Assembly (NCBI GenBank): GCA_003550425.1 | Contig: PUKE01000115.1 | Coordinates: 1 to 35,019, forward strand | DNA: 35,019 nt | Origin: Nitriliruptoria bacterium | Lineage (GTDB): Bacteria > Actinomycetota > Nitriliruptoria > Euzebyales > Egibacteraceae | Direction: 5' to 3' | Shown here: piece by piece, positions 7,879 through 16,165 of the stretch | Layout: the number at the start of each line of letters is the position of its first letter | Numbering within the stretch: the stretch's first letter is position 1 | Notes under the pieces: model-generated | Told to the model about the DNA's origin: nothing | Seen by the model: the letters and a program-made list of their open reading frames with translations, nothing else | The model's database searches: none | Program-made: the position numbers and the translations under genes

Positions 7879-9903
7879 TCAGGCGCCGGTGGCGAACACC
7901 ACGGCCAGCACGAACACGCCGATGAACAGCGCGCCCGCGTAGAGCTGGACGTTGCCGGACTGGGCCAGGCGCATCCGCGCGCCCGACCACAGCGCCGAGG
8001 CGCCCAGGCCGTTGATGGCGCCGTCGATGCCCCGCTGGTCGCCGGTGTCGTAGAGCACCCGTCCGAGCGCGGCGGTCCCCCTCCCGGACCAGTAGACCGC
8101 ACCGTCGAGCACCCGGTCGCTGAACCACACGGCCGCGGGGGCGAGCCGGTCCCGCACCGCGGTGCGCGCGATCAGGTCGGTGTAGAGGTCGTCGAGGTAG
8201 TAGCGCCGCTCCAGCACGTGCGAGAGCAGCCCCAGGTGGTGCACGGGGTCGCGCTCGGGCGCCTCGCGGTAGATCGCCCGCGCGCCGAGCACGCCCGCCA
8301 GGGCGAGCGCGGTGGCGAGCGCAGCGATCGCGGCGTTCAGCTCGATGGGGTTGGCCACCCAGTAGTCCACGTCGAACATCACCCACGAGGAGAACGACAG
8401 GGGCTGGACGGCCGGGAAGGGCAGGTTGATCCAGCCGATCGCCACCGCGGGCACCGCGAGCGCGACCAGCGGCGCGGTCATCGCCGGCTCGGACTCGTGG
8501 GGATGGCCGTGCCCGCGGAACTCGCCGGCGAACACGAGGTAGAGCGCGCGGGTCATGTAGAAGGCGGTGATCAGCCCGCCGAGCAGGCCGAGCACGAGGA
8601 CCAGGCCGCCGGTGTACCCGCCGGCCTCGAAGGCGGCGACGAGGATCTCGTCCTTGGACCAGAAGCCCGCCAGCGGGGGGATGGCGATGAGCGCCAGGGA
8701 GCCGGCGAGGAAGGTCCAGAAGGTGACGGGCATCACCCGGCGCAGCCCACCCATGTCGGTCATGTGGTTGGAGTGCGCGGCATGGATGACCGAGCCCGCG
8801 CCCAGGAACAGCAGGGCCTTGAAGAAGCCGTGGGTGAACAGGTGGAAGATGCCGGCCACGTAGCTGAACGACAGCGCGGCGACCATGTAGCCGAGCTGGC
8901 TGACGGTGGAGTAGGCCAGCACCTTCTTGAGGTCGGTCTGCACGAGGGCGAGCAGGCCCGCCATCACCAGGGTGATCGCGCCGATGACCGCCAGCGTCGC
9001 CTGGGCGGCCGGCGCGGCCTGGTAGGCCGGGAACAGCCGCGCCACCAGGAACACCCCGGCGGTGACCATCGTGGCGGCGTGGATCAGCGCGCTGACCGGC
9101 GTGGGGCCGGCCATCGCGTCGGGCAGCCAGGTGTGCAGCGGGAACTGCGCGGACTTGCCGACCGCGCCGAGGACCATCGCCAGCAGCGCGAAGGTCAGCA
9201 GCCCCTGCTCGAAGCCCCCGGCGGCGATGCCGTCGAGCACGCCCTGGATCGAGAAGGTCCCGAACATGCCCGCGAGGGCCACGACCCCGATGATGAGGCC
9301 GACGTCGCCGAGCTTGGTGGTCAGGAACGCCTTGATGGAGGCGTCCTGGTTGTGCTTGTCCTCCCACCAGAAGCCGATCAGCAGGAAGGAGCAGATCCCG
9401 ACGAGCTCCCAGCCCACCAGCAGCACCAGCAGGTCGCTGGCGATGACCAGCAGCAGCATCGAGAAGCTGAACAGGCTCAGCAGGGCGAAGAAGTAGGTGA
9501 AGCGCGGATCGTCGCGGAGGTAGCCGACGCTGTAGACGTGCACCATCAGGCTCACGGCGCTGACCAGCAGGAACATCATCGCGGTGAGCCCGTCGACCCG
9601 CATGCCCAGCTCGACGGTGAGGTCCCCGCCCAGCGGGGTGAGCGTCAGCCCGCGCTCCAGCAGGAATGCCTCGGCGCCCCCCGGCGCCGCCTGCGCCTCG
9701 CCCGCCGGCCCGATCGCCTGGGTGATCCCGGCGTTGTGGCTGAACACCTCCCAGGCCACCACCAGGGACAGCACGAGGGCCGCGGCCATGGCCACGAGCC
9801 CGACCTCGGCGCCCCGTCGCGGCAGCGCCCGGCCGGTGAAGGTGATGATCAGCACCGACACCGCCGGCAGCGCCGGGATCAGCCACGCCCATTCGGAGAA
9901 CAA
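7879..9903 (-). CDS. nuoL2: Complex I subunit L, second complex
   Basis: At 674 residues this is the distal antiporter-like subunit. Motifs are GWELVGICSFLLIGFWWED (conserved Glu near the start of the pump core) and KSAQFPLHTWLPDAMAGPTP with SALIHAATMVTAG. The C-terminal third is long enough to include the lateral helix that clamps the membrane arm and the last membrane helix (ALFIGVFVLAVVFATG at the end). It starts at ATG 9903. It follows nuoK2 closely, in the order K-L-M-N shared with the other operon. Confidence 0.95.
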   Translation of the reverse strand: MFSEWAWLIPALPAVSVLIITFTGRALPRRGAEVGLVAMAAALVLSLVVAWEVFSHNAGITQAIGPAGEAQAAPGGAEAFLLERGLTLTPLGGDLTVELGMRVDGLTAMMFLLVSAVSLMVHVYSVGYLRDDPRFTYFFALLSLFSFSMLLLVIASDLLVLLVGWELVGICSFLLIGFWWEDKHNQDASIKAFLTTKLGDVGLIIGVVALAGMFGTFSIQGVLDGIAAGGFEQGLLTFALLAMVLGAVGKSAQFPLHTWLPDAMAGPTPVSALIHAATMVTAGVFLVARLFPAYQAAPAAQATLAVIGAITLVMAGLLALVQTDLKKVLAYSTVSQLGYMVAALSFSYVAGIFHLFTHGFFKALLFLGAGSVIHAAHSNHMTDMGGLRRVMPVTFWTFLAGSLALIAIPPLAGFWSKDEILVAAFEAGGYTGGLVLVLGLLGGLITAFYMTRALYLVFAGEFRGHGHPHESEPAMTAPLVALAVPAVAIGWINLPFPAVQPLSFSSWVMFDVDYWVANPIELNAAIAALATALALAGVLGARAIYREAPERDPVHHLGLLSHVLERRYYLDDLYTDLIARTAVRDRLAPAAVWFSDRVLDGAVYWSGRGTAALGRVLYDTGDQRGIDGAINGLGASALWSGARMRLAQSGNVQLYAGALFIGVFVLAVVFATGA

Positions 9904-9924
9904 CGGTCCCGCCTCCCGCGCTCG

Positions 9925-10242
9925 TCAGTACTTCATCAGGTCGGCATCGTCGACGTTGACCGTGGCCCGGTTGCGATAGAGCAGCAGCACGATCGCCAGG
10001 CCGACGCCGACCTCCGCCGCGCCCACCGCCATCACGAACAGGGCGAACGCCTGGCCCGACAGCAGCGGATCGCCGACGTCGGTCGTCACCAGGCCGTGGA
10101 AGGCCACGAGGTTGACGGTCACGGCCGCGAGCATGAGCTCGACGCTCATCAGCACCAGCACGGCGTTGCGCCGGCTGAGCACGCCGTAGACCCCGGCGCT
10201 GAACAGCAGCGCCGCGAACGTCAGCGGGAACACCGCCTGCAT
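9925..10242 (-). CDS. nuoK2: Complex I subunit K, second complex
   Basis: This 105-residue protein has three membrane helices. The two buried glutamates needed for proton transfer are visible in LMSVELMLAAVTVN and GAAEVGVGLAIVLL. Its ATG overlaps the nuoJ2 stop by one base (TGATG), which suggests translational coupling. The C-terminus is slightly longer and more acidic (VNVDDADLMKY) than in NuoK1. Confidence 0.95.
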   Translation of the reverse strand: MQAVFPLTFAALLFSAGVYGVLSRRNAVLVLMSVELMLAAVTVNLVAFHGLVTTDVGDPLLSGQAFALFVMAVGAAEVGVGLAIVLLLYRNRATVNVDDADLMKY

Positions 10243-10856
10243 CAGGGCGCTCCGATCTGCTGTCCGGCGTCCCCCGAGCCCGGCGCGCTGGTCACGTCGC
10301 TGGACGCTGGCGCGCGCTCGCGCTCGTCCCGCGCGTCATCGGGGCCCTCGTCGGGCAGTGGCCCCTCGCCCTCCTCGCGCCGCGCGAGGACCAGCGCGCC
10401 GATCAGGGCCACGGTCAGCAGGAAGCCCAGCACCATGAACGGGAAGGCCCACTGGACGTAGAGGACCTCGCCGAGGTCGGCCACCCGCACCGGCGTGACG
10501 TCCAGCGTGGCGTCCCCGACCGTGGTCACGATCAGCGTCATCAGCAGCGCGAACAGGCCGACGCTGACCGCCACGGCGAACTTGCGGTTCTCGTTGTGCT
10601 GGGCCATCGGGCCGATCGGGGCGCGCGTCAGCATCAGGCCGAACAGGATCAGCACGACCACGGCGCCGACGTACACCAGCACCTGGGCCCAGGCGAGGAA
10701 CTCCGCGCCCATCCACAGGAACGCGGCCGCGACAGCGACGAGGGCCACCACCAGGTAGAGGGCGGCGTGCACCACGTTGCGCGCGGTCACCACCAGCAGG
10801 GCGGCGGCACCGCCGAGGACCAGCGCACCGAGCATGAACAGGTCGGGCACGCTCAC
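10242..10856 (-). CDS. nuoJ2: Complex I subunit J, second complex
   Basis: A 204-residue membrane subunit with five predicted helices, including the conserved helix with [19 protein letters not shown]. The last ~40 residues form a hydrophilic acidic tail. The track ORF extends upstream through nuoI2. I place the start at GTG 10856 because it makes a GTGA overlap with the nuoI2 stop and gives the family's usual N-terminus ([15 protein letters not shown]). A second GTG two codons downstream is possible. Confidence 0.92.
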   Translation of the reverse strand: MSVPDLFMLGALVLGGAAALLVVTARNVVHAALYLVVALVAVAAAFLWMGAEFLAWAQVLVYVGAVVVLILFGLMLTRAPIGPMAQHNENRKFAVAVSVGLFALLMTLIVTTVGDATLDVTPVRVADLGEVLYVQWAFPFMVLGFLLTVALIGALVLARREEGEGPLPDEGPDDARDERERAPASSDVTSAPGSGDAGQQIGAP

Positions 10857-11806
10857 TGGTCGCCCTCCGATCCCTCGGAAGCCTGTCGCCGCCGCTTGGC
10901 CGCGGCGGCCTTCGCCTTCGCGGCGGCCACGCGCTCGCTCTTGCCCTCGGCCAGCAGCCGGTCGTAGGTCTCCTGGTCGAACTCCGGCGCGGGCTCGGCC
11001 GCCGGCTCCGCAGCGGCCGCGGCCTGCGCGCCCGCCTGGGGCGAGCCCGAGCCGCCGTCGTCCGCCTGGGGCGAGGCCGAGCCGCCGGGCTGGCCTCCCG
11101 CCGCGCTGCGCTGCTTGGCCGCCGCCTTCTTGGCCTTGGCCTTGGCCACGCGCTCGCTCTTGCCCTCGGCCAGCAGCCGGTCGTAGGTCTCCTGGTCGAA
11201 GTCCGGCGCGGGCTCGGCCGCCGGCTGCGCCGCGGCCTCGGCCTGGGCGGCGGCCTCCGCGGCCGCGCGCGCGGCCTCGGCGGCCTCCTCGACCGCCTTG
11301 GCGGCCGCGCGCTGGCCGTCCTGGACCTCCTTGGGCATCGCGGCGCCCACCTCCAGCGGCGGCGGGGGCGGCACGGTGTCCATCCACTCGCGCAGCTGGT
11401 CCATCTCGTGGGTGAGGTCGGCGATGCGGTGCTCGGAGTACTCGAACTCCGGCGACCAGAACAGGGCATCGAACGGGCAGACCTCCACGCAGATGCCGCA
11501 GTACATGCACAGCGCGAAGTCGATCGCGAACCGGTCGAGCTGGTTGCGCGTGCGGCTGCGTCCCCCGGGCTCCTTGGGGGGCACCGTCAGCTTGTGGCTG
11601 TCGATGTAGATGCACCAGTCGGGGCACTCGCGCGCGCACTGGAAGCAGACGGTGCAGTTCTCCTCCATCAGCGCGATGACGCCCCGAGTACGTGGCGGCA
11701 GGTCGGGCTTGACATGGGGGTACTGCTGGGTGGTGGCCGGGGTCAGCGCGGTCTTCAGCGTCAGCCCGAGGCCCTTGAGCAGCCCGATCTTGGGAGCGGT
11801 CGGCAT
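10853..11806 (-). CDS. nuoI2: Complex I subunit I, second complex, with a duplicated basic C-terminal tail
   Basis: NuoI passes electrons through two 4Fe-4S clusters (N6a, N6b) toward NuoB. Both binding sites are complete: Cys 51/54/57/61 ([12 protein letters not shown]) and Cys 100/103/106/110 ([12 protein letters not shown]). The conserved core ends near residue 145, but the protein is 317 residues. The extra ~170 residues are an Ala-rich helix-like stretch (165-195) and two copies of a ~41-residue unit centred on [19 protein letters not shown], each ending in a Lys/Ala/Arg-rich segment. NuoI1 (202 aa) has no such tail. The unit resembles, from memory, the Ala/Lys repeats at the C-terminus of some RnfC proteins. 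The tail may dock an electron donor or the partner tail of NuoC2; this is inference. Confidence 0.95.
   Translation of the reverse strand: MPTAPKIGLLKGLGLTLKTALTPATTQQYPHVKPDLPPRTRGVIALMEENCTVCFQCARECPDWCIYIDSHKLTVPPKEPGGRSRTRNQLDRFAIDFALCMYCGICVEVCPFDALFWSPEFEYSEHRIADLTHEMDQLREWMDTVPPPPPLEVGAAMPKEVQDGQRAAAKAVEEAAEAARAAAEAAAQAEAAAQPAAEPAPDFDQETYDRLLAEGKSERVAKAKAKKAAAKQRSAAGGQPGGSASPQADDGGSGSPQAGAQAAAAAEPAAEPAPEFDQETYDRLLAEGKSERVAAAKAKAAAAKRRRQASEGSEGDQ
10926..11226 (-). repeat. 82-bp direct repeat inside nuoI2 (two copies, one mismatch)
   Basis: Copies at 10926-11007 and 11145-11226 match at all but one position (the Glu/Asp codon before FDQETYD). The offset is 219 bp, an exact 73 codons, so the frame is kept. 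Between them lie short degenerate repeats encoding SPQA-type peptides. Such identity suggests a recent duplication or ongoing gene conversion. Confidence 0.95.
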
Positions 11807-11851
11807 GTCAGGTCACCTCGTCGCAGCAGGGGGTCACAGCCAGCGCGCCGG

Positions 11852-12895
11852 TCATGGCAGCACCACGATCACGATGGCGATGACCACGATCTGGGCCAGC
11901 GCGAGGGGGATCAGGATCGTCCAGGCCATGCGCTGGAGCTGGTCCTCGCGCAGGCGCGGGAAGGTCGCGCGCGCCCAGGTCATGACCATGGCGAGGATCA
12001 CCGTCTTGGCGATGGTGGTCACGGTCCCGATGACCGCGCCCCACGCGCCGTCGGGCAGGTCCGCGCCCGGCCACGGGTACCAGCCGCCGAGGAACAGCAC
12101 GACGGCCAGGGCGCTGAGCACCACCATGCCGGCGTACTCGCTCAGCATGAAGAAGGCGTAGCGCAGCCCGGTGTACTCGGTCATGTGGCCGGCGATGATC
12201 TCGCTGTCGGCGATCGGCATGTCGAACGGCGGACGGTTGAGCTCCGCCATGGCCGCGACGAAGAACAGCCCGAAGCCAATGACCTGCGGCACGCCGTACC
12301 ACACCGGGATCGTGTCGAACAGCACGAGCTCGTTCTGGCGCTCGACGATCTCGACGAGGCTCAGCGTGCCCGCCTGGAGGGCGACGGCCGCGCCGGCCAG
12401 CACGAGCGGCAGCTCGTAGGCGATCAGCTGGGCGGCGTCGCGGATCGCGCCCATCAGCGAGAACTTGTTGGCGCTGGCCCACCCGGCCATCAGCACGCCG
12501 ATGACGGTCACCCCGCTGGCCGCCAGCGCGAAGAACAGCCCGAGGTCCAGGTTCTCGGCCCACACCCCCGGGCCGAAGGGGATCACCACGAGGATCATCA
12601 GGGTGGGGACCAGGGCCACGCCGGGGGCGATGGCGAACACCCAGCGGTCCGCCGACCGCGGGATGATGTCCTCCTTCTGGATGAACTTGGCCCCGTCGGC
12701 GACCAGCTGTCCGACCCCGTGCTTGACCGGCCCGAGCCCGGCCTCCATGGGACCGGTGCGGTCCTGCATGTGCCCCATGACCTTGTGCTCGAGGTAGCCC
12801 ACGACGAGCGCGGCCACGAGGAAGAACGCCACGATCACCAGCACCTTCACCACCACGGTGAAGAGCAGGCTGTCGAAGGTGAGGATGGACTCCAT
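11852..12895 (-). CDS. nuoH2: Complex I subunit H, second complex, with altered quinone-site loops
   Basis: NuoH links the Q module to the proton pumps and forms the quinone channel. The 347-residue protein has about eight membrane helices and keeps core features such as ADGAKFIQKED and NRPPFD. Two conserved loops differ from NuoH1. Around residues 46-58, RTGPMEAGLGPVK replaces the usual RVGPN pattern. Around residues 217-240, PIADSEIIAG replaces the PEGEGEIVGG type, losing acidic residues. There is no C-terminal extension, unlike NuoH1. It starts at ATG 12895 and lies between nuoD2 and nuoI2. Confidence 0.95.
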   Translation of the reverse strand: MESILTFDSLLFTVVVKVLVIVAFFLVAALVVGYLEHKVMGHMQDRTGPMEAGLGPVKHGVGQLVADGAKFIQKEDIIPRSADRWVFAIAPGVALVPTLMILVVIPFGPGVWAENLDLGLFFALAASGVTVIGVLMAGWASANKFSLMGAIRDAAQLIAYELPLVLAGAAVALQAGTLSLVEIVERQNELVLFDTIPVWYGVPQVIGFGLFFVAAMAELNRPPFDMPIADSEIIAGHMTEYTGLRYAFFMLSEYAGMVVLSALAVVLFLGGWYPWPGADLPDGAWGAVIGTVTTIAKTVILAMVMTWARATFPRLREDQLQRMAWTILIPLALAQIVVIAIVIVVLP

Positions 12896-12958
12896 GGGGC
12901 CTCTGGTGGGGTGCGCGGGGTCCCGCCGGACGGCTCGTCGGCGCGCAGCGTGCGCAGC

Positions 12959-14146
12959 CTAGCGGTCGACGTCGCCGACCACGAAATAGACGCTGCCCAT
13001 GATCGCGATCATGTCGGGCAGCATCGAGCCTTCCAGCAGATGCGGGATCATCTGGACGTTGTTGAACGACGGGGTGCGCATGCGCAGCCGGTAGGGCTGC
13101 TTGCCCCCGTCGCTGATCAGGTAGTAGCCGCCCTGGCCGAGCGGGTTCTCGGTGCGGACGTAGATGGCCCCCTCGGGCGCCTTGACCTGCTTGGGGGTCT
13201 TGGCGGCGAAGGGGCCGGCGGGCAGGTTGCCCAGGCACTGCTCGATGATGTCGCAGCTCGCGTCGATCCGGTCGAGCAGCACCTGGAAGCGGTCGTAGCT
13301 GTCGCCGTTCTCGGCGACCGGGACCGTGACGTCGACCTCGTCGTACTTGAGGTAGGGCTCGGTGACGCGGCTGTCCTCGGCGACCCCCGTGGCGTGCAGG
13401 GCCGGTCCCGTGACGCCGTAGTCGAGGGCGACCTCCGGCTCGAGGGCGCCCACGCCCTTGGTCCGCGCGTGGAAGATCTCATTGCCGAGCAGCAGGTCGC
13501 GGTACTCCTGGTTGCGGCGCCGCACCAGGGGCACGAGCTCCTCGGACGCCTTGAGGAAGCCCAGCGGCAGGTCGTCCTTGAGGCCCCCCCCCCGCGTGTA
13601 CGTGAAGTGCAGGCGGCCGCCGGTGGCCGACTCCATCAGGTTCTGGATGTCCTCGCGCTCGCGGAAGGCGTAGAACATCGGGGTGATCGCACCCAGCTCG
13701 AGCCCGAAGGAGGACACGAACATCAGGTGGTTCATGATGCGGTTCCACTCGCACATCATCGTGCGGATCCACTGGGCCCGCTCGGGGACCTCCAGCTCCA
13801 TCATCCGCTCGACGGCGAGGGCGACGCCCACCTCGTTGCAGAAGGCACTGAGCCAGTCGTGCCGGTTGACCAGCGCGATGATCTGCCGGTAGTCGCGGTG
13901 CTCGGCGAGCTTCTCGAAGGCGCGGTGCATGTAGCCGATGACCGGCTGGGCGCGCACGATGCGCTCGCCGTCGACGTCGATGACCACGCGCAGCACGCCG
14001 TGGGTGGCCGGGTGCTGCGGGCCGATGTTGAGGTTCATGTCCTGGGTCTGGAGGTCGCCGTCGCTGCGGACCTCCACCTGCAGGGACTCGCCGGGCGCGC
14101 CGGGGAGCACGCCGCCGGCCGCGTCAGCCGCGGCTGCCTGGGTCAT
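12959..14146 (-). CDS. nuoD2: Complex I subunit D, second complex, with Trp at the quinone Tyr position
   Basis: NuoD (49-kDa subunit) shapes the quinone headgroup site with NuoB. The 395-residue protein has the typical start of the fold ([13 protein letters not shown], with the conserved His) and ends in GDVDR as the family does. In the segment [13 protein letters not shown], Trp98 stands where NuoD1 has Tyr127 ([12 protein letters not shown]). A run of ten G residues encodes part of [12 protein letters not shown]. The ATG at 14146 overlaps the nuoC2 stop by four bases (ATGA). NuoD2 is a separate protein, not fused to NuoC as in Escherichia coli. Confidence 0.95.
   Translation of the reverse strand: MTQAAAADAAGGVLPGAPGESLQVEVRSDGDLQTQDMNLNIGPQHPATHGVLRVVIDVDGERIVRAQPVIGYMHRAFEKLAEHRDYRQIIALVNRHDWLSAFCNEVGVALAVERMMELEVPERAQWIRTMMCEWNRIMNHLMFVSSFGLELGAITPMFYAFREREDIQNLMESATGGRLHFTYTRGGGLKDDLPLGFLKASEELVPLVRRRNQEYRDLLLGNEIFHARTKGVGALEPEVALDYGVTGPALHATGVAEDSRVTEPYLKYDEVDVTVPVAENGDSYDRFQVLLDRIDASCDIIEQCLGNLPAGPFAAKTPKQVKAPEGAIYVRTENPLGQGGYYLISDGGKQPYRLRMRTPSFNNVQMIPHLLEGSMLPDMIAIMGSVYFVVGDVDR
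13584..13593 (-). repeat. G10 homopolymer within nuoD2
   Basis: Ten consecutive C on the plus strand (G on the coding strand) encode the Gly-rich turn of NuoD2. Homopolymers of this length are prone to slippage and to sequencing error. Confidence 0.95.
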
Positions 14147-14925
14147 CGCGAGCCCTCCTCGCCGTGGTCGTCCTGCTGCTCGCCCTCACCGGCGCCCTCG
14201 CGCTCGGCTCGCTTGCGCCGACGCATCTCGGCGGCCTTCGCCTTGGCCCGCGCGACGCGGTCGGACGGGTCCTCGCCGGCCTCCGCTCCCGAGCCCGACG
14301 ACGCCAACGCGCCGCTGGCCTCGCTCGACCCGGCCCCCTTGGCCTCGCTCGACCCGGCCCCCTCGGCCTCGCTCGATCCGGCCCCCTTGGCCTCGGTCGC
14401 GGTGCCCTTGCCGCGCCGCTTGGGGGCACTGGACTCCTCCTTCTCGCCCGGCCACGGCTTGGCGAGCCGCGTGGTCAGCGCGAAGTCCTTGCGCAGTGGC
14501 CAGCCCTCGAAGTTCTCGACCGTCAGGATGCGCGGGGCCAGCCCGGGATGGCCCTCGAACACGATCCCGAACATGTCCCAGATCTCGCGCTCCTGCCAGT
14601 TGGCCCCGCGGTAGACGCTGGTGATCGACGGCAGGCGGGGGTCCTCCCGCCCACCGGGGGCGACCGCGCGCAGGTGCACCTGATGGCGCTGCTCAGGGCT
14701 GTAGAGGTGGGTGATCACGGCGAAGCCCTCGTCGCCGAGGTCCACGCCGGTCATGAAGTCGAAGAGGCGGCAGTCGAGGCGCGGGTCCTCCTTGCACACC
14801 CGCGCGGCGGTCACCAGCACGTCGGGGGCGACCGTGACGGTCGCCTGACCGTAGGCGATCTCGCGGTCCACGAGCCGATCGCCGAAGCGGTCGAGGAACA
14901 GGTCCGTGATCTCCTCGGGCGTCAC
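14143..14925 (-). CDS. nuoC2: Complex I subunit C, second complex, with repetitive basic C-terminal tail
   Basis: NuoC (30-kDa subunit) is part of the Q module. The core (residues 1-160) carries the family signature [19 protein letters not shown] followed by [18 protein letters not shown]. Residues 161-260 are an added tail: a Lys/Arg/Ser patch, three octapeptides of the GAGSSEA type (180-204), and then [20 protein letters not shown] (219-238). The last part closely resembles the basic end of each NuoI2 repeat. NuoC1 lacks it. The GTG start at 14925 has AAGGAG four nt upstream. It overlaps nuoD2 by four bases. Confidence 0.94.
   Translation of the reverse strand: MTPEEITDLFLDRFGDRLVDREIAYGQATVTVAPDVLVTAARVCKEDPRLDCRLFDFMTGVDLGDEGFAVITHLYSPEQRHQVHLRAVAPGGREDPRLPSITSVYRGANWQEREIWDMFGIVFEGHPGLAPRILTVENFEGWPLRKDFALTTRLAKPWPGEKEESSAPKRRGKGTATEAKGAGSSEAEGAGSSEAKGAGSSEASGALASSGSGAEAGEDPSDRVARAKAKAAEMRRRKRAEREGAGEGEQQDDHGEEGSR
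14317..14388 (-). repeat. 24-bp tandem repeat, three copies plus a partial fourth, in nuoC2
   Basis: Three units beginning GGCCTCGCTCGA on the plus strand lie head to tail, with one to two differences between them. They encode the octapeptide repeat GAGSSEA(K/E). A partial copy continues to about 14400. Copy number could vary between strains without changing frame. Confidence 0.9.
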
Positions 14926-14986
14926 CGTGCTCCTTGCCTGCCGCGGGGTCGTGCGGGCGGGGCGGGATCGAGGGCCCGCGCCCGGC

Positions 14987-15535
14987 TCACATCGGGTCGT
15001 CGAGCGGATGCCGCGTCGGGTCGCCGTCGCCGGCCACGACGGGGCGCCGGGCGTCGCGCGCGGCGTAGCGCTCCTTCAGCGACTCGTGCTCGATCTGCTG
15101 CTGGAGCGTCACGATCCCCTCGAGCAGCGCCTCGGGGCGCGGGGGGCAGCCGGGCACGTAGACGTCGACGGGCACGACCTGGTCCACGCCCTTGGTCACC
15201 GAGTAGCTGTCCCAGTAGGGCCCGCCGCAGTTGCTGCACGACCCGAAGCTGATGACGTACTTGGGCTCGGGCATCTGGTCGTAGAGCCGCTTGATCGCCG
15301 GCGCCATCTTGTCGGTGAGGGTGCCGGCCACGACCATGAGGTCGGCCTGTCGGGGCCCATGGGCGAAGGGGATGACGCCCAGCCGGATGAAGTCGTGGCG
15401 CGCCGCCGACGTCGCGATGAACTCGATGGCGCAGCAGGCGAGCCCGAAGTTCATCACCCACAGCGAGTACTTGCGGCCCCAGTTCAGCACGAACTTCAGG
15501 GGCTGGGGCACCTCGTGGCTCTCGATCAGGCCCAC
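14987..15535 (-). CDS. nuoB2: Complex I subunit B, second complex
   Basis: NuoB holds cluster N2, the last Fe-S cluster before quinone. All four ligands are present in the 182-residue protein: tandem Cys34-Cys35 ([10 protein letters not shown]), Cys100 (FGSCSNCGG) and Cys130 (VPGCPPRPE). The extra Cys103 in [10 protein letters not shown] is a form I associate with NuoB homologues outside the 14-subunit NADH type. I start it at GTG 15535, giving a 10-nt overlap with nuoA2 and the usual family N-terminus ([20 protein letters not shown]). The track ORF start at 15925 is far upstream in nuoA2. Confidence 0.95.
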   Translation of the reverse strand: MGLIESHEVPQPLKFVLNWGRKYSLWVMNFGLACCAIEFIATSAARHDFIRLGVIPFAHGPRQADLMVVAGTLTDKMAPAIKRLYDQMPEPKYVISFGSCSNCGGPYWDSYSVTKGVDQVVPVDVYVPGCPPRPEALLEGIVTLQQQIEHESLKERYAARDARRPVVAGDGDPTRHPLDDPM

Positions 15536-15900
15536 TTCAGGACCCCCTTCTTGTACTCGTAGGGGAGGGTGAGGGTGACGAAGAACAGGAACACGAGCAT
15601 GACGCCCAGCATGAAGGGCTGGAGCTCGCCGGCCTCGCCGAGGACCACCGCCCAGGGGAAGATGAACAGGGTCTCCACGTCGAAGATGACGAAGAGGAAG
15701 GCGAAGAGGTAGTAGCGGATGTGGGTCTGCGACCACCCCTGCCCCACCGGGTCGATCCCGCACTCGTAGGTGGACAGCTTCCCGCCGTAGGAGCGGTCGG
15801 GTCGCACCAGTCGGCTCGCGGTGAACGCGACGGCCACCAGCAGGATGCCGGCGGCCAACAGCGCGAAGACCGTGGTGTAGGACTCGTAGTACTCGGTCAT
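15526..15900 (-). CDS. nuoA2: Complex I subunit A, second complex
   Basis: A 124-residue membrane protein with three helices. The signature [16 protein letters not shown] carries the conserved acidic residues near the quinone-site loop. I use the ATG at 15900 ([12 protein letters not shown]), not the track start at 15915, because AGGAGGAGC lies directly before it. It is the first gene of the second nuo operon, with a promoter candidate about 70-100 nt upstream. Confidence 0.95.
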   Translation of the reverse strand: MTEYYESYTTVFALLAAGILLVAVAFTASRLVRPDRSYGGKLSTYECGIDPVGQGWSQTHIRYYLFAFLFVIFDVETLFIFPWAVVLGEAGELQPFMLGVMLVFLFFVTLTLPYEYKKGVLKWA

Positions 15901-15972
15901 GCTCCTCCTGGGCACGGCCGCCCAACCGGGCTCGCAGCGCAGCGCCGGCCTCCGGGCGTGACGGCGCGCATC

Positions 15973-16002
15973 AGTCTACGGACGGCGCTCGCCGGTGCCC
16001 AA
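15973..16002 (-). promoter_or_regulatory. Promoter candidate for the nuoA2-N2 operon
   Basis: On the minus strand TTGGGC (-35) is followed after 18 nt by TAGACT (-10). The predicted start would leave a leader of about 65 nt before the nuoA2 ATG. The rest of the 265-nt gap up to the polyprenyl synthase stop is very GC-rich and shows nothing else I can support. Confidence 0.5.
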
Positions 16003-16165
16003 TCGAGACGGCCCCACTGGCCACACAGGCCCGAGCGGCCCGGCGGCCCCGGCACGGGAGCCTCCGCCGCGCAGGCCCCTGGTGCGGCTCGCTCGGGTCG
16101 GATGGCCCGGGCCGTTCGGCCCGTCGGCGCTCGCGGCCTCACCGGCCGCCGCTCGGCCAGCCGGG

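Noticed and set aside
11408-14614. Plus-strand ORF of 1068 aa and similar long ORFs (7846-10461, 23646-26150, 25634-28162, 30253-32778)
   Set aside because: They are opposite-strand shadows of nuo genes in very GC-rich DNA. Their composition is His/Gln/Gly/Arg-rich with no recognisable domain, while the minus strand encodes full conserved families.
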